From Helianthus annuus (Eukaryota; Streptophyta; Magnoliopsida; Asterales; Asteraceae), in contig NC_035439.2 in assembly GCF_002127325.2 (NCBI RefSeq), forward strand, positions 140,369,901 through 140,433,900: a stretch of 64,000 bases of DNA, in the 5' to 3' direction. The notes beneath the pieces are model-generated. The model worked only from the letters and a program-made list of their open reading frames with translations. It had not been told where the DNA came from and did no database searches. This document shows, in pieces, positions 1-11,562 of the stretch. How positions within the stretch are numbered: the stretch's first letter is position 1; each line of letters begins with the position of its first letter. Position numbers and translations under genes: made by a program.

Positions 1-3000
1 CTCCGGTAATTCGAGTTTGTAGGCAACTTTACCGATCCTTTCCAGAATCTTAAAAGGTCCAACAAATCGAGGCGCAAGTTTCCCTCTTTTGCCGAATCGG
101 ACTACTCCCTTCCAAGGTGATACCTTTAAGAGTACGTAGTCGCCAACTGCAAATTCGCGGGGCTTGCGTCGTTTATCGGCGTACATCTTTTGTCTGTCCC
201 GGGCCTTCACCAAGTTTTCCCTTATCTGGTGGATCTTGTCAGTCGTTTCTTGCAGAATCTCGGGCCCAGTCAATTGTGAATGACCGACCTCGTGCCATAC
301 AATAGGCGAGCGACATCTCCTACCATACAAGGCTTCGAAAGGTGCCATTTCGATGCTGGAGTGATAGCTATTATTGTACGAAAATTCGACCAACGGTAGG
401 TGTTTGCTCCAACTACCACCAAAATCGATAACACACGCACGGAGCATGTCTTCAATAGTACGAATCGTTCTTTCAGTCTGCCCGTCGGTTTGCGGGTGGA
501 ATGCGGTACTCAAATTCAGCGTCGTACCAAGAGCTGCTTGAAAAGTTTCCCACAATCTCGATGTAAACCGAGCATCGCGATCAGAAATGATGTCTCGAGG
601 CGTACCATGATTCTTAATGATCTCGTCGGTGTAGATTTGGGCTAACTTGGCCACCTTATAGTCTTCTCGTATTGGCAGAAAGTGGGCTGATTTGGTTAGA
701 CGGTCGACTATAACCCAAATACTGTCGTGACCTCATGGCGTGGTCGGAAGCTTAGTTATGAAATCCATAGCTATGCTTTCCCACTTCCATACGGGTATCG
801 GCGGTTGTTCGAGTAAGCCTGAAGGTCTTTGGTGTTCAGCCTTGACTCTTGCACAAGTTAAACAGCTACCAACATATAGAGCAATATCCCTTTTCATCCC
901 AGGCCACCAGTACTTGTAGCGAAGGTCCTGGTACATTTTGTCCGCACCGGGATGAATGGAATATCGGGATTTGTGGGCTTCGTTCATGATGATCTTTCGC
1001 AAATCTGTCCTCCTCGGAACCCAGATTCGGTCCAGATAATAGAATATCCCGTTGGCTTTGCTCACGAGCTGAGTTCCATCGTGATAGATTCGTTCTTTCT
1101 TCAACGTACGCTCGTTAAAGCAAGCGTGTTGTGCTTCGCGGATGAGAGCTTCGAGGTTATACTGAGCCTGGATGTTTCGAACACCTATCACGTAATTCTT
1201 TCTGCTGAGGGCGTCTGCAACTACATTCGCCTTGCCTGGGTGATAACGGATCTCACAGTCGTAATCGTTGAGGAGTTCTACCCATCGGCGTTGACGCATA
1301 TTGAGTTCTCTCTGGTTAAAGATATGTTGTAGGCTCTTGTGATCGGTGAAAATCGTACACCTTGTACCATACAGGTAGTGTCGCCAAATCTTTAAGGCAA
1401 AGACAACTGCACCTAGCTCAAGGTCATGGGTTGTATAGTTCTTCTCGTGGATCTTGAGCTGTCGAGATGCGTAAGCTATAACCTTGTCTCGTTGCATGAG
1501 AACACAGCCAAGTCCAAGGTTTGAAGCATCACAATAGACAACGAAGTCATCGCTTCCGTCCGGCAGTGTAAGAACTGGTGCATGGCACAGCATGTGTTTG
1601 AGGGTCTGGAAAGCAGTCTCCTGCGCGGTTCCCCACACAAAAGGCTTGTCTTTATGAGTAAGGGAGGTAAGCGGTACAACAATCTTTGAGAACCCTTCGA
1701 TGAATCGCCGGTAGTAACCGGCTAATCCGAGAAAAGAGCGAACTTCTGACGGATTCTTTGGCGTAACCCATCCCTTGACTGCCTCAATCTTTGCAGGATC
1801 AACGTGTATACCCCGACTATTCACAATGTGACCCAGAAATTGAACTTCCTCCAACCAGAACTCACACTTGGAGAACTTGGCGTAGAGTTGGTTTCCCTGA
1901 AGCAACTCGAGAACCAATCGCAAATGCTGCGCATGTTCGGCCCTCGATCTGGAATAGATCAGGACATCGTCGATAAATACAATGACGAAACGGTCTAAGA
2001 ACGGTTTACACACGCGATTCATCAGATCCATAAAGACCGCGGGTGCGTTGGTCAAACCAAAAGGCATGACAACAAATTCGTAGTGGCCGTATCGGGTTCG
2101 AAAAGCGGTTTTGGGTATGTCTTCCTCTTGAATCCGCAACTGATGGTAGCCTGAACGTAGATCAATCTTGGAGAAACACTGAGCACCTTGTAGTTGGTCA
2201 AACAGATCATCGATTCTTGGTAAGGGGTATCGGTTCTTGATGGTCAGCTTGTTCAATTCCCGGTAATCGATGCACATTCGGAACGACCCGTCCTTCTTTT
2301 TGACGAAAAGGACTGGTGCGCCCCATGGAGAAGTGCTCGGGCGAATGAAGCCTTTTTCAAGTAACTCTTGGAGTTGGTTTGAGAGTTCTCGCATCTCAGA
2401 TGGAGCGAGTCGATACGGAGCTTTGGCCACTGGGTTGGCTCCTGGAATAAGGTCGATTCGAAAGTCGATATCACGACTTGGAGGTAATCCAGGAAGATCA
2501 TCAGGGAACACCTGAGGAAATTCTCGGACAACGGAAACATCCTTGACTTCAACTTTCCTTTTCTTGTCCGTCTCTGCTACAACAATGTTGGCCAAGAAGG
2601 CTCGATATTCCTTGCGGAGATATTTGCGAGCTTGAAGACATGACATGAGCTTGAGATCTTTTGCAGTAGTTTCACCATAAACGCATAGAATATCTCCACT
2701 AGCTAGCACAAAACGAATCATCTTATCGGAACACACAACTTCAGCATGGTTTTCACGAAGAAAGTCCATGCCTACTATGACATCAAAACTTCCGAGCTGC
2801 ATTGGAATGAGATTAATCGGGAATATATGATTGTTGAGCTCGAGAGTACAATCACGGAGCACAGAATTGACAGCAATGGTTCTTCCGGTAGCGACTTCTA
2901 CTTCGAAGGGTGACGAAAGATAAGAGCGCTTACGTCTAAGAAGCTTCTCAAATTCAAATGACACAAAGCAGTTATCGGCTCCAGTATCAAACAAACATGA

Positions 3001-3057
3001 TGCATATATACCATTCACAAGGAACGTACCATTGACCACGTTGTTATCAGCTTGAGC
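1..3057 (-). pseudogene. pol: E1 pol: protease, RT, RNase H, integrase (one internal stop, runs off window)
   Basis: This polyprotein would process the particle, copy RNA to cDNA and integrate it. Numbered from the first Met at 3039, the protease motif LFDTGAD lies near residue 16 and RT motif A ([12 protein letters not shown]) near 290. The RT catalytic FIDD lies near 355, RNase H (VVYCDAS) near 500, and the integrase HHCC zinc finger near 690-735. A TGA stop at 733-735 interrupts the integrase just before its first catalytic Asp. Downstream the frame is open to base 1 and holds the other catalytic positions (SDRDARF, then GQTER) and the start of the GPY/F region. All visible catalytic residues are intact. 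The frame is continuous with gag, separated from it only by a TAG at 3058-3060. Confidence 0.9.
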
Positions 3058-4347
3058 CTAGCGTGCGTTGATGTTGAAAGTTCTGGCGTGAGCGGCTTGT
3101 TGTTGAGGCTGTTGTTGTTGTTGCTGGGGTTGTTGGGCTTCTTGTTTCACCACTCTGTTCGGGCACCGGTTTGCGAAGTGGTTAGGGTCACCACATGCAA
3201 AGCAGGTCCGAACATTGTTTGCCGGGGCCTGTGCAGCTTGAGGAGCTTGAGGAGCAGGTAGCAGGGCTTGGTTAACAGCGGCTTGAGCTTGCGTTTGACG
3301 AGGACCATAGCGGCAATTCGCAGTGAAATGCCCGTAAACGTTGCAGTGGGCACAGTAACGGCAGGCCACACCCACCGGGTGATGATAAGAACATGTAGCA
3401 CAGAGTGGGTGGGGGCCGGTGTACGCACGCTTAGCCGGCGGCGCATTGATCACTGGCGCAGTGCGCTGTGGTTGTTGCTGTTGTGGCGGTACTGACTGAA
3501 GAGGAGCAGCATTGGTTGCGGCGGCGCAACTCTTGTTCTTCTTTCTTCTTCTCGAGGACTTGGAGACTTGAGTAGTGGGGTTGTCGGTTGATGCGGCAGT
3601 CACTTGATGCAACGACTTGGATGGCTTATCCCAGACACCAGCCTTAACTCGCTTGTCGTTAATCTCGGCAGCGAGTAGGTAGGTTTCCTCGATTGATGCG
3701 GGTTTGGCGGCGAACACAAAATCTGCGACACAATCCGGAAGAGCACGGATGTATTTCTTGATGGTCATCTCGGGAGTCTTGACCTGGTCTGGACAGATAA
3801 TGCTCAGTTGTTTGAAACGGGCGGTGAGACCAGCGTTGTCGCCCTCCTTCTGTTTGATGGTCCAGAACTCATCCTCCAACTTTTGGCGTTCGTGGGGAGG
3901 ACAGAACTCGTCCAGCATGATAGCCTTCAGTTCCTCCCACGTCAGCTCGTAGGCAGCGTCGTTCCCGCGCTTATTCCTTTCGGCTGTCCACCAGTCCAAT
4001 GCCCGCGACTGGAAGACACCGGTAGCATTGAGAGTTCGAAGATGATCCGGGCATCCGCTTTGACGAAGGGTAACTTCCACAGAGTCAAACCAGTGAAATA
4101 AGCCTGTAGGGCCCTCTTCACCGGTGAACTCCTTCGGTCCACACGCCTTAAATTGCTTGAAACTGAACGGAGCTTTGCTGGATTCAGTGAGGGTTCGGGA
4201 TTCTTCCGACGACTTGCTTGTGTTTTCGTACACCTCACTGACAGCTTTCGCTACAGACCTTGAGATGAGCTTGGCGAGACGTCGGTCTCTCTTTTCCTGA
4301 CGGGAAAGGTTTTGGCGAGTTCTTGATGATGACGACATGGTCTGCAA
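3058..4347 (-). CDS. gag: E1 Gag, nucleocapsid-type retrotransposon structural protein
   Basis: Gag of 429 residues builds the cytoplasmic virus-like particle and binds the element RNA. The retrotransposon-gag core lies in about residues 60-230 and includes the ALDWWTAERN-type segment. Two CX2CX4HX4C zinc knuckles follow: CAHCNVYGHFTANC near residue 332 and CFACGDPNHFANRC near 381. The C-terminus is Gln-rich. The start could be the Met at 4347 or the one three codons later. The frame ends in TAG at 3058-3060, and pol continues in the same frame immediately after, so gag and pol were probably one reading frame. The stop may be a C-to-T mutation of a Gln codon or a read-through site. Confidence 0.9.
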   Translation of the reverse strand: MQTMSSSSRTRQNLSRQEKRDRRLAKLISRSVAKAVSEVYENTSKSSEESRTLTESSKAPFSFKQFKACGPKEFTGEEGPTGLFHWFDSVEVTLRQSGCPDHLRTLNATGVFQSRALDWWTAERNKRGNDAAYELTWEELKAIMLDEFCPPHERQKLEDEFWTIKQKEGDNAGLTARFKQLSIICPDQVKTPEMTIKKYIRALPDCVADFVFAAKPASIEETYLLAAEINDKRVKAGVWDKPSKSLHQVTAASTDNPTTQVSKSSRRRKKNKSCAAATNAAPLQSVPPQQQQPQRTAPVINAPPAKRAYTGPHPLCATCSYHHPVGVACRYCAHCNVYGHFTANCRYGPRQTQAQAAVNQALLPAPQAPQAAQAPANNVRTCFACGDPNHFANRCPNRVVKQEAQQPQQQQQQPQQQAAHARTFNINAR

Positions 4348-5400
4348 TAGACATCGCCATAGGGCTCAACACAACGAATTCGAATCTCGCACGTCTTAGC
4401 TTACTAAAGCTTAGAATCACGTCGCATCTCACGTCACGTAACACACATAAACACATAAGCACATAATCATAGAGGCACATAAGCACAGAAGCAATTAGAG
4501 CACATAAGCAATTAAGCAAATAGAGCACTTAATTTCCTAAACACGTACGCAATTTTATCACAGAGGCTGTCAGAAAACAGAAACCTATAACCACAAGTCG
4601 AGTGTCGTTCGTTTTGCATATCGGATAGCATCACATTGTATCGTCTAACTTAGTCGTATAGCGTAGCATAGCACACTGGTTTCGTTTAGATCACATCAAC
4701 AGGGATTTGAATCGAGATAGGATAGCAACAAAAGTCACGCAGATTGATAACAAATGGAGCAATCAACGAATCTTTAAAACACGTAAACAGGTAAATCATA
4801 TAAAATCAACGAAGCAACACTCAAAATCGGAAAATGGATTGTCTGCGGCTACTAGACTTTGACTAACCATGGCAACTTAACTATTCGCAGTTGACTTGTC
4901 GTCACTTTCGACTCTAGGGGACATGTTTCTGCCTCGATTCTTGGGCATTATGCACGCGCATTCTAGGCCATACTCGTGAGTTCAGGTCGTTGGAGTCCGT
5001 CAATTGCCTTGGCGAGATAAAATAAAGTTGGAATAACTGCCAAGGTTAGGGTTTCACCCCTAGCTCAGCAATTTCTTCCTTGTTTTAAGAAAATTTAGAG
5101 GAAGGTTTTCATCAAATTACGGGTTTCAGCCCTAATTTGGTATAATTCTCCCCCGTTTGTTGATAGAAATTTGCACAAAGTAATTGGCAAAAATTTGTAA
5201 TTTAGGCAGGAATTTGCGGGTTTCACTCCTAATCCCGTCCAAACTACAAAATTTGGCTCGGAGTTCGGATGTAATGATAGAATAGAAAGGAACAACATAA
5301 AATAAGCACATAAACTTGGTCTCTTGGTTCCTAGCTATAGTCTAGGTCTCTAAGACAGCGATCCGGACTAGATCGTGTCTAACCTAATTCCCTATAGTTA
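4348..5400 (-). other. E1 untranslated leader between primer site and gag
   Basis: About 1 kb with no long reading frame on either strand. Near gag (4440-4530) it holds a loose array of CACATAAGCA-like units. From 5040 to 5240 the phrase 'gggtttca(c/g)(c/t)cctaa' recurs three times about 90 bp apart. Its position between PBS and gag makes it the leader, where packaging signals would sit; no such signal can be identified by eye. Confidence 0.7.
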
Positions 5401-5414
5401 TGGCTCTGATACCA
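5401..5414 (-). promoter_or_regulatory. E1 primer binding site, tRNA-iMet
   Basis: The minus strand reads TGGTATCAGAGCCA, the standard initiator-methionine tRNA primer site of plant gypsy elements. It lies 3 bases inside the LTR end, fixing the orientation of the element and the LTR boundary at 5418. Confidence 0.9.
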
Positions 5415-6369
5415 ATCTGTCACACCCCAACCGATGGCGGAATCATCGGGGCGCGGCACTGAGCGAAACAGATTGTTCAGAAGTTTCCACAACAACTATC
5501 ATACAATTCAGTTATATAACACGTCCCATACCGTGTCCCAAATAATAACAAGTTATCATAGAAATCAACTAAACAATATGGGAACTGTTCCGACAACTCA
5601 GATTCTTAATTATTACAGACCGAATTTAAATATTGTTTTAAGACTTCTAGACGGCTAACGGTAGATCTTACTGTCTACAGGTGCCAGTACAAGATCTACA
5701 GATAATTATGGCCCTGGAGCAGGTATGTGGACACTGTCCTAAGGTCACAGGCTCCTAGAAGCTTATTATTGCCTCGCTTCCCTAGCACGCTAGTAGCTTA
5801 AACACCTGTCACATACGTTAAAATAAAAGTCAATACATATAATGTAAAGGTGAGTACACAAGTTTGATATAGCATATAAAGTTCGAAAAGTTTACGCATA
5901 ACCAAGCACGTACACAAGGGCAAACGATGCATGTAAATTATCAACATGGGACCATCGATACCAACGACTTCGAGTTGACTGTCCGAGACAGTTCGCAATA
6001 CATGATTACCACTGTAATCCATGCAAGTAATTGTCCTTAGCAACCCCCGTCTGAACGGGTGCTGAGTCCAAACTATAGTACTACGTTGCTAAAGCAGGCA
6101 GATAGCACTCCACGTGTAAACATAATAAACAGCAATCATTTAGTCAAGTAATACATGCAAGTAGGTTAGCGTTCAAATAGTTGTGTCGTTTGTGAATTTG
6201 ATAGATTACGTATGTAACACCCAAAAGTGCTGAAAGCAAAAAGGGATCGAGTATACTCACAGTGGTTGACCGTGGATTGAGAGGAGCACTGAGAATAGGT
6301 TAGCCTGAATAGTTCGATAACAATACAATGAGTAATGCGGAAAAAGTGAACAGTGGGAACTGGATCGGA

Positions 6370-6885
6370 TAGACCATTCGATCGGACGGCTGTTCGATCG
6401 AGTGGGCTGTTCGATTGGGTTAAAGTCCGTTCGAACGTCCCGTTCGATCGGCCGGCTGGCTCGATCGGCTGGTTCTTTCAAGTGGATTGTTTCTTCCTTT
6501 GATGTGAAGGATGTGTTTGTGTATGATGGTTTGTATTTTTGAAGTTTTTGCAGCATTACCTTTCAAGTTGGCCGATCGAACGGTCTGTTCGATCGGTTGG
6601 TCCAACCGATCGGTTAGCAGCTGAGGTTTGGCAAAGTGTCACTCGATCGGGTGGCATGCTCGATCGGGTGACATTCCAATGTTTCGAAAAGGTTAAGTGT
6701 TGAAGTATAGTATCTCATGATTCGAGCAGTAATGTTCAATCGAGTGGCGTAGTCGATCGAACAGTACCTCGTCAATACTACACTTTTGTGAGTTGGTGGG
6801 TCTAAGTGCTAGTCGATCGGTTAGCCCGGTCGATCGGCTGGTGTTGCTCGATCGGTTGGGCTGTCCGATCGGACAGCCTAACCGT
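6370..6885. repeat. CGATCG-rich degenerate repeat cluster 1 in E1 LTR
   Basis: About 14 CGATCG palindromes occur in 0.5 kb, embedded in variants of TTCGATCGG(C/T)TGG and its reverse. Spacing is irregular, so this is not a simple tandem array. Confidence 0.75.
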
Positions 6886-7554
6886 TCGGCCAGCATTCTG
6901 ACCTGGTTAGCCTATCTCTTAACACTTGGTTATTCCCGTTACTTGGTGTGATTTGGAAATAGTTTGACTACGAGTTGAACCACAAAACTGAAGTCCCCCA
7001 CTTAGCCCACTGACTCGAGCAGGAATCACCCAAACTCGGTCAGAGACGGTTTGGAACCTAAGTTTAACGTTGAACCCGAAATCGGTATATCTCTCGGTAG
7101 AACCCGAATCTTGAACCATGTGTTTGTTTAGATTGATTTATAAATCGGTTCAAGTCTCGTTTTCACCGTTTTGAGTGTAAAAGAGTTGAAAGATAGATGG
7201 AAACCCATCTTCCAATCCTTTTTCCATCGTGAAATGTTAAGATCTTTGGTAGATTTTAGGTTATTTATGTGGAAATCGGTTAGATCTAAGCTATTCATGG
7301 TGGAATGATGTCAGAACTTAGTGTTCTTGAAGAACACCATGATGACATCATCCAAGAACACCTAGATCTTGGTGATTTCGCGGTTGAAATCCAAGTTTTG
7401 AAAGATGGAAAGATGGAGAATCGATTAATGAACAAAAACGTACAAGGATTAGAGCGAAATACTTACCGGTTTGAGAGAAATCTGAGAAATGGCGAGAATA
7501 GAAGGCTGGTCGGTCAGAGCTTTTCCAAAAGTGGAAAGCTTGACAAGGACAGCC

Positions 7555-7564
7555 CTATTTATAG
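7555..7564 (-). promoter_or_regulatory. E1 LTR candidate TATA box
   Basis: The minus strand reads CTATAAATAG, close to the plant TATA consensus, about 665 bp into the LTR. Transcription would start about 30 bp further on, giving a short U3 and a long R-U5 of about 2.1 kb. No expression evidence is available. Confidence 0.5.
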
Positions 7565-7579
7565 GCTTCCAAAAGTGGA

Positions 7580-7690
7580 AAGGGTTGGCTGATCGAACAG
7601 CATCCCTGATCGAGCGGCTGCCCGATCGAACAGCCTGTTCGATCGGCTAGCCTGTTCGATCAGGTTGCCCTGTTCGATCGGCTTGCCTGG
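7580..7690. repeat. CGATCG-rich repeat cluster 2 in E1 LTR
   Basis: Three exact CGATCG sites and several one-base variants lie in 110 bp. At 7622-7644 two 11 bp arms (CGATCGAACAG and CTGTTCGATCG) flank one central base, an almost perfect palindrome. The cluster lies just downstream of the predicted TATA box in the direction of transcription, around the likely start of the RNA. Confidence 0.75.
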
Positions 7691-8228
7691 TTTTGAGTGT
7701 TTCGCGTCGATTTTTGATATTTCGAGTTCGATAATTGAGGAGTAGAGTAGGATAGAGTTCCTATTCAAATTACTTTCAGTCCCAACTACTATATCTAACA
7801 TACAAGCATCCTTACAACCTATTTTCAAAGTCGGTTTCGATTGAGTTTGATTATCCTTCGATTCTTGATTGATTTTGATTGATTCACCACACACTTTAAC
7901 ATAAAGTAAGCATGCACAAGTAACACGTAAGGCACACACACACGTATAAAAGCATTAAAATTATCCACACTTGAGTTCGATGATTGATTTGATTAGCTTG
8001 ATTATTGATTGACTAGCTTTATTGCATTGTTACTTCCTGTCATTCACAGTCGGTCGTTGATTCACAGTTCGATTATCGGCCGATTAGTTTGATTATACAA
8101 CACTTACTCCAAATAATATGAAAATCAAAATGAAACTAAAAATGAAATTAATCTTTATTGATCTTTAATTCCAATAACAGTCAACTCTGGACTTGACTTT
8201 GACTTTTGGAAAAACACGGGGTGTTACA

Positions 8229-8510
8229 ATAGGATTGTAGTAAAACTTGTTATGTTATATGGAACAGGTTGTTGGATCATCAAGATGACATATGTGCGCA
8301 AGCTAGAGTTAACATAGCTGCGGATTTTGAGGTGGATGTCCATGCACACTAGGTCGACATGATATGAAATGAGGTTTTAGAGAAAGATTATGGGCACCTT
8401 GTATTTTAGATAGGATTAGGGAGGGGAGATCGAGATGGTTTGGGCAGGTCGGGATGAGGTAAGTGATGACTACGGATAGAACTACCGAAACTCTCATTGT
8501 CAAAGAGGAG
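8229..8510 (+). pseudogene. LINE (L1-type) ORF2 C-terminal remnant
   Basis: The plus-strand frame starting at 8229 reads RIVVKLVMLYGTGCW and then, after a stop, LRWMSMHTRS. These match the conserved plant LINE reverse-transcriptase tail (MLYGTECW, then MLRWMCGHTR). A later frame gives a degenerate RWFG-like segment. Several stops and shifts show it is dead. E1 has inserted into it at 8228/8229, so the rest of the LINE may lie on the other side of E1. Confidence 0.65.
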
Positions 8511-9290
8511 AAGGAGTAGAAGCAGACTCAAAACTCGGTGCAGTGATCAGTGTGGATAATAAAAATGTACAAAATTGTAACAACTTTACACTTTTCTCTT
8601 TCTTCTCTACTCACTCATCTTACACAAAAAAAAATGTGATACATCATTATTATATAAAAATCTCCTTGAAAAAATATGTAACATGTTTTTACGCACATTA
8701 CAAAATAAAAACTTCATAAATTATAAGTTTTAAAATCTAAACACTTCATATAATCTAAAAAAACTATTGTCAAAAAACAATAAAAAAGTGTAACATGTGA
8801 GTTACAAAAAATATGAATTACTAAATATGTAACACATTCTCTCCCCTCTCTCCATTCTTATGAAAAGTGTGTCAGTGTCAGTAAAATATTGCAGCGAAAA
8901 AAGAGTAACACGTGGCAACCTGATGTCTATCCATTCGGTTTTCAGAGTTTTTGTAAATCACATGTTATAAAACTTAAAACACTAATCACACATGAACAGA
9001 AGATCAAAATCACGCATCAAGAAAAACCATAATAACGCATGGTTATGATTTTTGTTCATGCATGATTTATTGTTTTGTTTATGCTTGATTATGGTTTTGT
9101 TCATGCGTGATTAGGGTTTGGAGTTATATAACATGTTTGATTTCATATTGTACCATCACAAGTTAAGAAATATTGTATGTTAACATTATGCCTAAGTCCA
9201 AAACATGATTTCTACATTTTAATTTTTATGCCTTCTCACGAAAAATGTCCTTTTTACAAGATCCTAAAACTATATATATATACATGTATA
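8511..9290. other. AT-rich intergenic stretch, no gene seen
   Basis: No credible reading frame. Around 9045-9115 a phrase like 'gttcatgc(g/a)tgatta' repeats three times. The right edge is a short TA tract at which the next element begins. Confidence 0.5.
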
Positions 9291-9652
9291 TAGGGGTTGG
9301 TTAACGTACAATTGGTATTAACGTACGATGCGTATGCTGTGAAATATAACATGTGGAATTGAACAAACCCGGATGATTCATTATGCGGCTTCACAAACCC
9401 GGACGATTACAACATGCGGATTTCACAAACTCGGACATTTTTTCATAAACTCTGACAAATTTCCAACATACGTCTAAATTTTCACAAACTCATACACTTC
9501 GTAAACTCGGACAAATTTCCAACATGCGTAAAAAAATTTTTAACATGCAGTATTTTGTTTTTTCTCCCATCTAGAAAACCGCATGTTGTATACCCAAAAT
9601 CCACATGTTATAATTTCATAGCGTACGTTAAATCTAATTGTATTTTACACTT
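9291..9652. mobile_element. Small non-autonomous inverted-repeat element flanked by TA tracts
   Basis: The left end (ggggttggttaacgtac, then aattggtattaacgtacg) and the reverse complement of the right end (gtaaaatacaattagatt, then taacgtacg) match over about 40 bp. Both ends sit in TATATA runs. There is no coding capacity. The superfamily cannot be told from the sequence. Confidence 0.5.
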
Positions 9653-10385
9653 TCTATATATATATATATAGGGGAAGGATCTACTAAAAAGTGGAATTTG
9701 CCTAAGTAGCCTAAGAAGGATTGTGATGATGACATGTGACACTCCTAATAAGTAGTAATGAAAGGCATTTTGGTCCTTATAAATAGGAATGAAAATGACA
9801 TGTGACACCCCTTTTGTTTTTTAAAAATACAACAAAAAATCTTGTTCAAAAAAATCTAGCACAAAAATCTAGTACAAAAAAAAATATAGCACAAAAATGT
9901 CGTACAAAAAAATATAGCATAAAAAAATCTAGTACAAAAAATATAGCACGAAAAAATTCAGCAAAAAATGTAGTATGTACAAAAAAATCCAGCACAAAAA
10001 AATGAGAAAAAAAAATTAAGACAAAAAAATTCAGCACAAAAATATAGTACAAAAATCCAGCACAAAAAATGTTATACAACATAGAAATACACATATTTAA
10101 TGGGTTTTTTTAGTCTTCATATTTTATATAGCAATATGGTACTCATATTAAAGATAAAAAGACGCTCGATTTTACGGTGAAATTTTTATAAAAAAAATAA
10201 TGTCATATAAAAAGTTATGAACGTTTAAAAAATTTGGGTAGAATATTCATGTGCCTTGCATGTGGAGAGAGAAAACACTCCTTCTTTCTCTTACACTTTT
10301 ATGTTAACCATTGATTTGAAAAATGAATTGTTAAGATTCCTTCTCATCCTACTTAGGCAAATTAAACTTTTTATTTGATCTTACT

Positions 10386-10388
<3 letters not shown>

Positions 10389-10453
<65 letters not shown>
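10389..10453. repeat. (TA)n microsatellite
   Basis: About 65 bp of uninterrupted TA at the centre of the fold-back element and at the left edge of the nested element. Confidence 0.95.
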
Positions 10454-10455
<2 letters not shown>

Positions 10456-10794
10456 AGAACGATCCGTTAGGAACCACCCTTTATTGCGATAACCAATGTG
10501 AAGACAACCAAAAATACCTAAAAATAGCTAAAAAACACACAATTTTTTTTAGTATCTTTTAAATTAAAATCGTTGTATTTCGTTATTAAGAATTTTTTTT
10601 TTTTTGCTACTAAAAGTAGCGATTTTTACATAAAAAATAGTAAAACAAAAATGTGTGTTTTTTTTTATTTTTTAGATTTCATTAGGTTTTTTTGGGGATT
10701 TAGCATTTAGCGGGGGGGGGGGGGGGTTGTTGTGTTAACATTGGTTCTAATGGTTCTCACAATAAGAGTGGTTCTCAAATGAACCCTACCCTAG
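10454..10794. mobile_element. Nested fold-back element with long terminal inverted repeats
   Basis: The left end (ggagaacgatccgttagg, aaccaccctttattgcg, ataaccaatgtgaagac) resembles the reverse complement of the right end (gggttcatttgagaacc, actcttattgtgag, aaccattagaaccaatg) over about 60 bp. It lies between the two arms of the larger fold-back element, so it inserted into that element's centre. A 15-base G run is at 10712-10726. There is no coding capacity. Confidence 0.6.
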
Positions 10795-11562
10795 GGGTAA
10801 GATAAAATAAAAAGTTTATTTTGCCTAAGTAGGATGAAAAGGAATGTTAACCATTAATTTTTCAAATCAATGGTTAAGATGAAAGTGTAGGAGAAAGGAG
10901 AAGTGCAGCCGTGCAGGGGTATCTTGAGAAAATCGTATTTATGAACTTTCTCTGTTCACATGCAAGGCACATGTATATTCCACCCCCATTTTTTAAACGT
11001 TCATAACTTTTTTATACGACACTATATTTTCATAAAAAATTTACCGTAAAATCGAGCGTCTTTTTATCTTTAATTTGAGTACCACATTGCTATATAAAAT
11101 ATGAAGACTAAAAAAACCAACTAAAATGTGTTGTATTTCTATGTTGTATAACATTTTTTTGTGCTGGATTTTTGTACTAAATTTTTGTGTTAAATTTTTT
11201 GTGCTGAATTTTTTTGTCTTAAATTTTTTTTCTCAATTTTTGTGCTGGATTTTTTTGTACTACATTTTTTTGCTGAATTTTTCCTTTCTATATTTTCTTG
11301 TACTATATTTTTTTGTGCTATATTTTTTTGTATTATATTTTTTGTGTTATATTTTTTTGTACTAGATTTTTTATGCTAGACTTTTTTGTACTAGATTTTT
11401 TTTTGTTGTATTTTTAAAAAAACAAAAGGGGTGTCACATGTCATTTTCACTCTTATTTATAAGGATCAAAATATCCTTTATTCCTACTTATTAGGAGTGT
11501 CACATGTTATCATCACAATCCTTTTTAGACTAATTAGGCAAAATTCACTTTTTAGTATATCT

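Larger units (their letters stand above)
1..8228 (-). mobile_element. E1: Tekay-like Ty3/gypsy chromovirus, 3' end outside window
   Basis: On the minus strand the order is 5' LTR (8228 to 5418), tRNA-iMet primer site, leader, gag and pol. Pol runs protease, reverse transcriptase, RNase H, integrase, which is the Ty3/gypsy order. The chromodomain expected after integrase and the 3' LTR would lie left of base 1. The coding part is almost open, with only two in-frame stops in about 4.3 kb, so this is a fairly recent insertion. The LTR ends TGTCACACCCC and GGGGTGTTACA form a terminal inverted repeat. The 5 bases beyond the LTR are ATAGG; their partner duplication is outside the window. Confidence 0.9.
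5418..8228 (-). repeat. E1 5' LTR (2,811 bp)
   Basis: The boundaries are set by TGTCACACCCC next to the primer site and by GGGGTGTTACA at the far end. The sequence beyond 8228 is a LINE fragment unrelated to the LTR. The LTR contains two clusters of CGATCG-based repeats and a plant-type TATA box on the minus strand. The small open frames inside are low-complexity translations of the CGATCG repeats. The second LTR is outside the window, so the age of the insertion cannot be read. Confidence 0.85.
9678..11562. repeat. 1.9 kb fold-back element: two ~0.7 kb inverted arms
   Basis: The left arm (about 9678-10388) begins ggatctactaaaaagtgg. The right arm (about 10797-11562) ends with the reverse complement of the same sequence, and the two arms match along their length. 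Matching landmarks are 'gacatgtgacacccc' near 9800 and 'ggggtgtcacatgtc' near 11430. Both arms hold an A-rich (or T-rich) array of 10-14 bp units such as 'agcacaaaaaaat'. The arms are separated by a TA tract and another element. A transcript would form a very long hairpin. Confidence 0.75.

Noticed and set aside
6370..6885. CGATCG cluster as a CRISPR-like or satellite array
   Set aside because: Spacing is irregular, there are no spacers of constant length, and it lies inside a plant LTR.
7305..7592. 95-codon plus-strand frame in the E1 LTR
   Set aside because: It lies antisense within the LTR across promoter sequence, with no recognisable domain.
9802..10094. Repeated frames of about 67-82 codons in the fold-back arms
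   Set aside because: They translate A/T-rich short repeats (Lys-rich or Phe-rich strings) and have no protein character.
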